From Nephromyces sp. MM_2019 (Eukaryota > Apicomplexa > Aconoidasida > Nephromycida), in assembly GCA_015657535.1 (NCBI GenBank), contig JADHZB010001506.1:1482-16378 (forward strand): a stretch of DNA of 14,897 bases, given 5' to 3'. Position numbers and translations under genes: made by a program. The notes beneath the pieces are model-generated. The model saw nothing but the letters and a program-made list of their open reading frames with translations. It was not told the DNA's origin and searched no databases. Of the stretch, positions 1 through 6,889 are shown one piece after another; the stretch's first letter is position 1; every line of letters starts with the position of its first letter.

Positions 1-1034
1 AATTTATTGCATAACAGAGTGCTTCATGAAATCAGCCACACGCAGCTAAAAATTCATCAATACCACAAAGAAGGCATCATAAATAGTCGGAAAAATCGCA
101 AAAACTCACAAAACTCAACTAAAAAACCCTAGGAATCTACAAAAAAGGTGGAAAATCTTCCAGTCGTTGTGATATCCTCATGTGGCAGCCTTAACAGGCG
201 AATAATCAACCCTAAAATTGATATTAATTCGTCTTTGCTGATCCGAAGAAGTCAGCCACAGGCAGCAAAAAAAGCACAAAAACCATCATATCTTCATGAA
301 AAAAACACAGAAAAAAACCTTTCTGAAGACAATACTCACAAAAATTGTTGAACAAAGCTCTCAATCATTTCTCGCAAAAATACACGGTAAAGAAGCGATT
401 AATTTAACCGAAAAAAAAAAAGTATACTCAAAGATCTGGTGATTCAGAACACACACAATATATCCAAAGCATCATCTTATTGATATGCTGGAACTGCATC
501 AACCAAAGGTACTTCGCCCAGAAATCATAGCCAATACCAAAAGAAGCAACAACTAGAAAAAAACATCTGAAAACCATGCAAAATCTCATAATAAAACAGC
601 GATTTTCATCAATAAAAAGCCGTGTGAATAATTCGTTATATATACTTCTTGAACTCAATCAAGGCCTATACTACACCCAAATACACTTTTCCCATTATAG
701 CTTTGAGATTCTATGCATGAGATTGAGGTGCTACAAGAAAAAAAAAGATAATCAAAAAACTCTACTACTCAAATACACACACAAAAGGCCGAATTTCTCC
801 AAAAAGAACACCAAAATCTAAATAAATCCAAATATGTACTCAATAAATAACGGAAGAAGACTAGAAGATGTCTGGAACTTTAATAAAGGATTTATTGGGA
901 ATAAAGGAATGTCTATGAATTTTTTTGAAGATCACACTAAATAACTGCAAAAAAATAGAGATTTTCTTCTACAAAAAATCTGGAATAATTTGTTTTTTTA
1001 TACACTGTTAATAACGTCTTCGTAACACACATAC
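1..1034 (-). other. Presumed intron (and 3' continuation) of the KDM5-like gene; no exon recognised
   Basis: Starts with a good donor (GTATGTGTG) at 1034. The sense (minus) strand is T-rich with several pyrimidine-plus-AG acceptor-like sites, for example near 945, 732 and 566. I looked in all three minus frames for the rest of JmjC (W-Y-G-V-P, the P-D-L-L-x-Q-L-V block, the F-P-x-x-Y/F-H-x-G-F-N block) and found none. No plus-strand frame looks coding either. A similar 20-base segment (GTCAGCCACAGGCAGC type) appears near 31-50 and 250-270. Confidence 0.5.
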
Positions 1035-1300
1035 CTTTGGAGCACCAAAGTGATGGTAGTTCACAGCTGAAAAGAAGTTATCTTCTGTGTGCCAACAGAA
1101 GCTGGAAAAAATCATTCCCATATACAACCAAGGAGAGGTAATACCAGGAACATCACGATGATAATACTTCAGTAAAGAACCAGGAGCATACGGCAAATTT
1201 TGAAGATTCCAAGGGTGTGTGGAATAGGGATTAGAGGGTGTGTTAGGGAAGCCACTCCCGACATCGCTAGTCTTTAGGTCAGCAGCATATCGTACTGTTA
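1035..1300 (-). CDS. KDM5-like exon 5 (first half of catalytic JmjC)
   Basis: Acceptor TACTCTTCAG at 1301-1310, donor GTATGTGTG from 1034, phase 1 in and 0 out, 89 codons. It encodes V-R-Y-A-A-D-L, V-G-S-G-F-P, P-W-N-L-Q-N-L-P, P-G-I-T-S-P-W-L-Y-M-G-M, F-S-S-F-C-W-H-T-E-D, then V-N-Y-H-H-F-G-A-P-K. This is the KDM5 JmjC up to just before the expected W-Y-G-V/I-P block. The Fe(II) His and Glu are intact. Confidence 0.92.
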
Positions 1301-3992
1301 CTGAAGAGTAAAAAAAAAAAAATTTCATAAAAAATAGTTTAAACACACACACACACACACAGGGGTTAAAGTATACATAAATAAAGAAGTAAAGAATGCA
1401 CACATAAATAAAGAAATCAAGTGCACACACACGCAAGGATTTGAAGTTCGACAAAAAAAACATTAAGAAGAAAATTCATGCAAAAAAACACCAGAAAAAT
1501 CGTAAAATTTAAGAAAATTCTCAGTAAAAACAGGTTTGCAGAAGATGAAGTTTACCAGGATCAGTTCCATGCTCCACTATTCTCCAATATTCGTCTTCAA
1601 TGATATCCAATGAAGCCGTTTCAGAGCCAAATTTCTCCTTTATAAGCCTTTGATTCATCGCTTTCAGATCTTCAGCACGCCAAGTCTCCTCTGGATGCTT
1701 GAATTTCTGTGAAAATTGGATACAAAATTCAAGCTATTGGCAAAAATGACAATTAAAGATGAAATTTCCTCATAAACACACACACACACACACACACACA
1801 AATGATAGGTAAGGAGCTAGCTGGCCTAGTCATTTTCAGTTGCTAATCAGAAAACCAAAGAAATTAAACTGCTTTTCCATTAAAAAGCAATAAGTTTGTA
1901 GATAATTAAACCCTTCAAAAGGTGTATATACACCTGTAGGTGAACAAAAACATGCTGCATACCCTACACACATGTGTATCATCTAATTTATGTGCACACA
2001 CACATATCATCTGTAGCTTACACACACACATCATCCAAAATGCAGCTTCACACACACAAATCTCATCTTTTCATAAAAGCTAGCTTCTACAACATTTTGA
2101 AAAAAGACCCTAGAAATTACATCAAATAGGCTAGCAATATGCTACTACCAACACCTCTCCAAACCTACATAGTCAAACGCCAACACACCATCTACTGCAA
2201 TTGTAACACAAAACAACGCAACCCACACACACACACACACATACATACTAACCTTTCCGCTAGCAAGCCTGTGAATCTGCTGCTCTCTTACTTGAAACTC
2301 CATTGAGTCAATATTTAGACTAAAATTTGGTTTCCAACCAACAGGAGGGATGAACTTAACTGCTCCATACTTAAAGCCTGATTTCAGCGATAATCGACAG
2401 AATAATAAGCCAATTAAACCTCTTAAAAAAGGCATTGAAAGGGAATAGAAGGGGAGTGTGTGTGTGTGTGGAAAAGCCCAATAAAAATGATTTTGGAAGA
2501 TTAGAAATCTTCCTAGCAATGAAGTCAGAGTGTGCGTGTGTGTGGAAAAGCTCAATCACTCATTAATCCTTCAAGTAAGAGCAAAAACGAAGTCAAAAAC
2601 CCATTTTTTTCGCACTAAAACATGCAGAAACTACTGAACATTGCGACTTGAAGAAGAAATGCCTAGACGTAAGCTGAATATCTATGTTTTAGCAAATCCA
2701 CTAAAAACAAGTGAGATAATTCGTGTCAATAAAACACCTTCTAAATTTGAGAATTAGAATCGTTTTTTGGCTCCATTAGTCTTACTATAACCACTCTAAT
2801 TATTGTGTGATTTACGAGTAGCAAACGCTTCTTTTCTTCCTCCTTTTCTACCGTCTTTGGTTCTCTTTTTTTACTTTTTTGGAACTTCGTCTTCCACTTC
2901 CTCTTCCACTCCCTCTTCCACTTAATCTGCTATATTAGCATTACAAACAATATTTCCATCATCGTCTAAATTAAACTCTACAAATTCCATTTTCTCGATT
3001 CCCTATTATTAAACAAAATATTTTTTCTCCTATTCTCCAAATTAAAAGCCTAAAATTCCTCAATAGCTACCTCTTTAAACTGCAAAAAGCCTACCCATTT
3101 CTCGACAGCGATCTAACAGCAACATTGGATTGCGAAATACTTCTTCATCCTTTTCAGAAACGCAGGGCACTTCCGGAATATCTTTAGAAAAACATACTTG
3201 ACGCTTTTTTTTCTCCTGCTCAAAAATATTGGAAAAAAATGACGATAATGAGCATGAAACAGGCAATTTCAGCCACCTTCGCATACACACGGAAAGACTT
3301 CACAATCACACCCTTTACGGTGTTGCCATAAGTGCACTATTAGAGCAAAACAATAAAAAAAAACCGGTTTTGGGCAGAATCAGCAGCAGATTATCTGTCA
3401 GGTAGTTGCAAACAAAAATGCACTGAAAAAACTTAAATTTTACAGCACAAAAAAAGCTCAAAAATCGTTATAAAACGCAGAATTCAAAAATATATAATCA
3501 AGGATTAATATTTCCATACATTCTAGGAAATTCAATAGCTTCTCTCACATATGATTAGTTTAACAAGATGCACATGGTCGAAAAGTCTATCTCAGAGAAA
3601 ATACACAGAAAATCGCTTTAAATCGGCGTAAAAAGCACGCTAAACTTGGAAATCTAAACAAAATGGTTATGAGAGAATAATCAGCAAGAATGCGTGTAAA
3701 GCGAAAAAAAGAAAATGGAAAATTCGGATTCAACTTTCTGCAGAGAAAACAGGAAGAATCTACAGTTTTCATAAAGAGATTTAGCAGTATACTTCGCGTG
3801 TGTTGGTTTCACAACTGAAAAATTCAACAAGAGGGATATACGCACCACCATAGACTTCTTTATTGCAGCCTTCAAATCCCTATCAAGCTCATCAGCCTCC
3901 GGACTGTAGAAAACGCTTCCTTTCCTGACACGCTTTGTCCGAGTAGCCGCTGACACCGTCATCTCTGAATCTGTACTCTCATATAGTCGCAT
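1035..3992 (-). CDS. KDM5: KDM5/JARID1-type JmjN-JmjC histone lysine demethylase, 5' part (5 exons; 3' part outside window)
   Basis: Join of 3992-3846, 3215-3095, 2377-2253, 1706-1556 and 1300-1035 (minus). All four introns are GT..AG and all phases agree (0,1,0,1), giving 270 residues from a provisional Met. Residues about 62-130 are JmjN, with an F-R-N-P-M...C-R-E-M segment followed by Y-G-A-V-K-F-I-P-P-V-G-W-K-P. Residues about 132-181 are a linker ending E-Y-W-R-I-V. Residues 182-270 are the first half of JmjC: Y-A-A-D-L, G-S-G-F-P, P-W-N-L-Q-N-L-P, G-M-I-F-S-S-F-C-W and H-T-E-D (H252 and E254, the expected Fe(II) ligands), then N262 and K270 at the expected 2-oxoglutarate positions. The G-S-G-F-P and F-S-S-F-C-W-H blocks are KDM5 hallmarks and differ from KDM4. 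KDM5 enzymes remove methyl groups from H3K4me3/2 in the nucleus. There is no ARID or PHD between JmjN and JmjC. The second JmjC half, with the distal Fe-binding His, must lie past position 1 or be lost. Family call is strong; exact start is uncertain. Confidence 0.86.
1343..1363. repeat. (CA)n microsatellite in KDM5-like intron 4
   Basis: An uninterrupted AC/CA run of about 20 bases just upstream of the acceptor at 1301. On the sense (minus) strand it reads (TG)n. More short CA tracts follow around 1386-1432 in the same intron. Confidence 0.85.
1556..1706 (-). CDS. KDM5-like exon 4 (JmjN-JmjC linker)
   Basis: 50 codons plus one base, acceptor TTTTCACAG at 1707-1715, donor GTAAAC from 1555, phase 0 in and 1 out. 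The peptide includes E-E-T-W-R-A-E-D-L-K-A-M-N-Q and I-I-E-D-E-Y-W-R-I-V-E. The latter corresponds to the E-x-E-Y/F-W-R-L/I-V segment that directly precedes JmjC in KDM5 proteins. This exon is the whole of the linker. In animal and yeast KDM5, ARID and PHD1 lie in this interval. Confidence 0.85.
1776..1800. repeat. (CA)n microsatellite in KDM5-like intron 3
   Basis: An AC run of about 25 bases in the 546-bp intron 1707-2252, (TG)n on the sense strand. The same intron has further short CA tracts at about 1965, 1992, 2020 and 2048. Confidence 0.85.
2222..2241. repeat. (CA)n microsatellite next to the 5' splice site of KDM5-like intron 3
   Basis: A run of AC repeats ten bases inside the intron. 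On the sense strand the donor GTTAGTATGTATG leads straight into (TG)n, a layout that recurs at other donors in this window. Confidence 0.85.
2253..2377 (-). CDS. KDM5-like exon 3 (second half of JmjN)
   Basis: 42 codons, acceptor AAATCAG before 2377, donor GTTAGT from 2252, phase 1 in and 0 out. The peptide has the diagnostic block F-K-Y-G-A-V-K-F-I-P-P-V-G-W-K-P-N-F, equivalent to the Y-G-I-x-K-I-I-P-P-x-G-W-K-P-x-F of KDM5 JmjN. It then runs N-I-D-S-M-E-F-Q-V-R-E-Q-Q-I-H-R-L, which corresponds to the segment after JmjN that reads D-x-F-x-F-x-x-R-x-Q-x-x-x-x-L in the family. The donor is followed at once by a (TG)n tract. Confidence 0.88.
2456..2470. repeat. (TG)n tract, with a second copy at 2529-2544
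   Basis: Two GTGTGTGTGTGG-type tracts about 75 bp apart, each followed by GGAAAAGC and a CCCAATAA or TCAATCA stretch. This suggests a local degenerate duplication inside intron 2 (2378-3094). They are opposite in strand to the other tracts of this gene. Confidence 0.65.
2757..2990 (-). pseudogene. Coding-like, stop-interrupted segment inside the KDM5-like intron 2
   Basis: Within the 717-bp intron 2378-3094, the minus frame starting with ATG at 2990 reads like protein for about 78 codons, but is interrupted by TAA at 2924-2922, TAA at 2873-2871, TAG at 2798-2796 and TAA at 2756-2754. The pieces are M-E-F-V-E-F-N-L-D-D-D-G-N-I-V, then an acidic V-E-E-G-V-E-E-E-V-E-D-E-V, then a basic K-K-R-T-K-D-G-R-K-G-G-R-K. 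The acidic part is made by 12-bp repeats (2879-2926). I do not recognise the family. It could be a decayed gene or transposon fragment, or chance in a repeat-rich intron. Confidence 0.3.
2879..2926. repeat. 12-bp tandem repeat, CTTCCACTTCCT type
   Basis: Three clear units on the plus strand (2891-2902, 2903-2914, 2915-2926) and one more divergent unit at 2879-2890. On the minus strand the unit is GTGGAAGAGGAA-like and would encode V-E-E-E. It lies in the intron between the two JmjN exons. Confidence 0.7.
3095..3215 (-). CDS. KDM5-like exon 2 (first half of JmjN)
   Basis: Acceptor TTTTTGAGCAG at 3216-3226, donor GTAGGC at 3094-3089, phase 0 in and 1 out, 40 codons plus one base. The peptide carries K-D-I-P-E-V-P, then E-E-V-F-R-N-P-M-L-L-L-D-R-C-R-E-M, which matches the first helix of JmjN (P-x-F-x-P, then F-x-D-P-x-x-Y-I). 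The frame stays open upstream to 3290, but the pyrimidine tract before 3216 argues for the acceptor used here. Confidence 0.78.
3846..3992 (-). CDS. KDM5-like exon 1 (N-terminal segment, UIM-like helix)
   Basis: 49 codons from an ATG at 3992 to a donor (GTGCGT, at 3845) in phase 0. The segment begins M-R-L-Y-E-S-T-D-S-E-M, has a basic patch T-R-T-K-R-V-R-K, then an acidic-to-helical stretch E-A-D-E-L-D-R-D-L-K-A-A-I-K-K-S that fits the ubiquitin-interacting motif pattern (acidic run, phi-x-x-A-x-x-x-S). The reading frame is also open upstream to 4028. A good acceptor, pyrimidine-rich and ending TTGTTAG, sits at about 4015, so the true start could be in an earlier exon with this ATG internal. 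Assignment to the demethylase rests on the phase match and on position directly before the JmjN exons. Confidence 0.6.
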
Positions 3993-4014
3993 TGCAGCAG
4001 CTAGCCAAAGCCTA

Positions 4015-4840
4015 ACAAGAAGAAGCACAAAGAGATTGAGCGAGAAACTAGTAAAAATGAATCTTAAAATACTAGAAGAAACACCTTATTTCGTTAAAAT
4101 CCAAGTTTAGACTATTATTGGGGGGTGAAGTGGGGTGGAAGGACGTGGAAGGGGGTGGAAGGGGGTGGAAGGGGGTAAAAGGGGGTAGAAGGGGGTAGAA
4201 GGGGGTGGAAGGGGGTGGAAGGAGTTGCTCGGCAGGCGCTGGTGGAGGGCGGTTATCATCTGAATATGAGCTTGCAAATTCAGCTCAAACGTTCAAATAT
4301 ATTCGAAAATCAGAAAGCAAAAGATTCAAGAAAATATAAAGCAACTAGTTCATTAGCGCCTGAAGCAGCAAGACTATAAGCAATCATTGCAAGGCATAAA
4401 ATAATTAATATCTATATTTCATTAAAAATGCTTCAGCTGCAAAAACTTGCCACAGTTACACTTTGAAAAAGAAAAACACAAGTTCTGCTGATCATAGTAG
4501 ACAAATCTGTCGGTAAATGACAATTCCCACATTAAAGAAACCCCAAAAAAAGGATGAAAAAACAAGCAGAAACGAGAAGAGTGACGATTTCCACACAAAT
4601 TTTAAGCTTAGAATGGAAACTTCAAGCGCCTGACTTCACCATAAAAAAAAGGCTTAATTTAAAAAATTCATTCTCTAAAGTCCAAAATAGCCGAAAAAAA
4701 AATTTAAAACTTAAAATGCCTCCAATATCTGCCAAAAAAAAAAAAACATGTTGGGTATTCTGCCCAAAAAACATGCTTAGCTTACAAATCTACTTGCTTT
4801 TTAGAAATAACCAACTCCCTAGGGAAGATGGTACAAGATA
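4015..4840. other. Non-coding upstream flank or 5' UTR intron of the KDM5-like gene
   Basis: The plus strand is markedly A-rich from about 4260 to 4840, so the minus strand is T-rich as in the confirmed introns of the minus-strand gene. A strong acceptor-like site sits at about 4015. A 95-codon lysine-rich plus-strand frame (4554-4841) looks like a product of the poly-A composition. I see no supported gene, and an upstream exon of the minus gene may lie beyond 4840. Confidence 0.4.
4121..4222. repeat. 10-bp G-rich tandem array (GGGGGTGGAA)n
   Basis: Ten decamer units in strict register from 4121 to 4220, most reading GGGGGTGGAA, GGGGGTAGAA or GGGGGTAAAA, the first three slightly degraded, ending GGA. 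Every unit carries a run of up to five G on the plus strand, so the array can form G-quadruplexes and places one G run per helical turn. It starts about 130 bp upstream of the provisional KDM5-like start codon. Confidence 0.93.
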
Positions 4841-4950
4841 ACTTCAAGCCTTCAGACTTCCTATGGCTAGTCTATTTCATCCTAATCGCTATTGAAATGA
4901 ATCTAAAATTTCCAGTGAGATCAATTTGGTAGCTCATAAATACAATAAAA

Positions 4951-4967
4951 TCCCGCCGAAAGCGGGA
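4951..4967. other. GC-rich perfect hairpin
   Basis: TCCCGC (4951-4956), loop CGAAA, GCGGGA (4962-4967): a perfect 6-bp stem, five of the six pairs G-C, in AT-rich surroundings. No adjoining T tract and no gene nearby. Function unknown. Confidence 0.5.
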
Positions 4968-5048
4968 CACCTGCAACGCAGATGCAGAAAATAGTAATAA
5001 ATATGAGCTCCCTCATATATCATCGCGAACTGCAGAATAAGAAAGTTC

Positions 5049-5092
5049 AGTATATGGGTTGGAAGCATCCATATACTCTACAGCAGAGTATA
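5049..5092. other. Two overlapping, mutually exclusive hairpins
   Basis: AGTATATGG (5049-5057) pairs with CCATATACT (5069-5077), nine perfect base pairs. TATACTCT (5072-5079) pairs with AGAGTATA (5085-5092), eight perfect base pairs with a 5-base loop. The two share 5072-5077, so only one can form at a time. There is no gene next to them. Confidence 0.5.
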
Positions 5093-6267
5093 CAGCAGTA
5101 ATAATCATGGTAACATAAAAAATTTGCGATTCGTAGGCCATCTGGGAGTTTTGTCCGGGTAAGCCACTACATTATCCAAATGAATGTGGTAAGAATAAAA
5201 ATACCAAACTTTCACATGCTCTTGTTACTCATGCAGTATACGCAAGACTATCATTAAAGTGACTAGGAAGGAATAAATATCTGCTAAAAAAAAAAAATTT
5301 TATCAAAAGAAAAATCCGTAAAGACGTCAGTCTGTATAAATAGTCGTACACGCAGCATTCGTTTGGGAATTTCTTGGGGATGAATGGCAACTCTACAATC
5401 AATATTGAAGACGTGTGCCAAGTCTAAATTGCCAGGGGCAAACATCGACCAGAAATATAGTTAAGACAGCTCCTTTCGTGCTAGGAATAATTTAGTGATC
5501 AAAGCAACTCCATTTTTCTATAATTTTTGCCGAAGCAAATAACAAACGAAACGACTACGTATTAGTCTTGATTCAGACGACTTACCTCAATAAATGATAG
5601 GCTTACAATTCAGGGAGTTTCCCCCATACAGTCTGGACAGCGAGTGTACGTACACTTCCGCAAACATAGTGATAGCTCCTTCAAGGAGCATTGGCAGGAA
5701 GAAAATTAATTTAATTCACAAAAATTGCAAGCAGCTGATTCTGGTAAAGGCAATTGCAATCTTGATAAAGGATTATATTAGCGCATGCAATCTTATACTC
5801 GAGTACCTTGCTTGGTTATGCAGGAAATGATATTGGCGAATCCTACTAAATAACTCGTCTTTAGTAGATACAATCCAATTTAGGGGTTTCTGTGGTGCGT
5901 AGCCACAAATGGAAGCTTTCATAGCAAACATAAAATGCGGCTAGCCACCTCTCCCATGCATGTTGCGTAGAGTTTCTCAATGCTAGAAGAAGGGCGTGAG
6001 GCGTATTATGGTCCAAGTCGCGTCAAAAGAGCAGTAGCGTGCTGGGGATGAGTTTAGTTTTGTTGGAGTGGCAGGGGAAATGCTCAGTGTTTAGGCGCGC
6101 AGCCAGAGCAGGTTTTTTGGCGATCGAAGAACCTAGTTAAGTTGATTACAATGTGCTCTGTGGGTTTCGGTTTCCAGTAGGCTGCAGGGCACAATTAACT
6201 TTGCTACATTTTGATTGCAAGGGTAGAGGTACGTTGGATTTTGTGCTGAAGATTTCAATAGCAGTAG

Positions 6268-6405
6268 TATCTGCTGTTGGTGTAAGGGTGAGAGAATGGT
6301 AGTAGCTGGTGGTATAAGGGAGAGCAATGTCGGTAGTCGCTGTTGGTATAAGGCAGAGGGAATGGTAGTAGCCGATGGTATAAGGGAGAACAATGGCAGC
6401 AATGA
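6268..6405. repeat. Degenerate 33-34-bp minisatellite
   Basis: About four to five imperfect copies of a unit like CTGTTGGTATAAGG followed by GAGAGCAATGGTAGTAG. Because the period is near a multiple of three, the minus strand shows an apparent peptide repeat (S-L-I-P-x-A-T-T-I-x-S) of 22 residues per two units. I treat this as a repeat artefact, not a gene. Confidence 0.8.
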
Positions 6406-6815
6406 CTGATTAACGGTACAACAATAGCGGTAATGACTCGTATAAGGTTCAATTCCTTGTGTTGAGAAAACTTTCGATCTAAGTTTTATTATGAGTTACC
6501 ACCTAAAATATCTTAAGTTAACGATGAAGGTAACTTGCAGTGATATTTGTACTTTTGTGGCCAAGGGGTCAGGTATTCTAGCAGAAAAACATTCTTTTAT
6601 AAATTTATCAACTATATTTTTTAATCGTATTTTATTTCAATTACCTCCAGCCGATTGATAGAAATCCCACCTCTACTATCTCTTGAGAAGGAGCAAGATT
6701 GAAGTTTCATAGTAGATCCATAAGGCTTTCAATTCTAATGAAAGTGCATTCAACCGCAGAGCAAGTAATTGGACAATCGCTTTTAAGCGAATTTCATCCT
6801 AGTTTTATCACAACG

Positions 6816-6837
6816 ATGAGTGTATTCGTACACTCAT
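6816..6837. other. Perfect 9-bp hairpin with TTCG tetraloop
   Basis: ATGAGTGTA (6816-6824), TTCG, TACACTCAT (6829-6837). UUCG is a known stabilising RNA tetraloop, although here the closing pair is A-T, not the optimal C-G. It lies 30 bp before a second hairpin with a T tract (6868-6888). Confidence 0.55.
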
Positions 6838-6867
6838 GTACTCACAGTTTCATTACTTGATAAATTT

Positions 6868-6888
6868 AGGCATTTTTTATGCCTTTTT
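6868..6888. terminator. Hairpin followed by T tract (terminator-like)
   Basis: AGGCAT (6868-6873), five T, ATGCCT (6879-6884), then TTTT. It resembles an intrinsic terminator in shape and offers a T4+ run as used by RNA polymerase III on the plus strand. No RNA gene is recognised upstream, so the role is speculative. Confidence 0.25.
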
Positions 6889-6889
6889 A

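Larger units (their letters stand above)
4841..6250. other. Intergenic stretch, no supported gene
   Basis: Base composition is more balanced than in the flanking introns. The longest plus frame (5594-5830, 78 codons) has no recognisable motif and no family resemblance. The only clear structures are the hairpins at 4951-4967 and 5049-5092. Nothing else can be supported. Confidence 0.45.

Noticed and set aside
661..840. Minus-strand word D-F-G-V-L-F-G-E near 800 as a possible W-Y-G-V-P exon of JmjC
   Set aside because: The key Trp-Tyr is missing, the phase does not fit the donor at 1034, and no later JmjC motif follows.
1343..2241. Clustered CA repeats as a CRISPR or telomere-like array
   Set aside because: They are plain dinucleotide microsatellites inside introns, without spacers or a telomeric unit.
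2757..2990. Idea that the organism reads TAA/TAG as glutamine
   Set aside because: The long, well-supported exons contain no in-frame TAA or TAG while using CAA and CAG normally. In an AT-rich genome with such a code, TAR would be common.
4554..4841. 95-codon lysine-rich plus-strand frame
   Set aside because: Composition follows the A-rich strand, no motif is recognisable, and it lies opposite a presumed leader region of the minus gene.
5594..5830. 78-codon plus-strand frame
   Set aside because: No recognisable domain, no splice partners and a length expected by chance. Similar reasoning applies to 6960-7196 and to the minus frame at 9125-9406.
6133..6452. Two overlapping minus-strand frames with a repeated S-L-I-P-x-A-T-T-I peptide
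   Set aside because: The peptide repeat is fully explained by the 33-34-bp minisatellite, and there are no family motifs.
6442..6462. GGTTCAATTCC resembles a tRNA B box with a short T-stem (AAGG/CCTT)
   Set aside because: No A box at the right distance and no upstream segment complementary to the bases after the T-stem, so no cloverleaf can be drawn.
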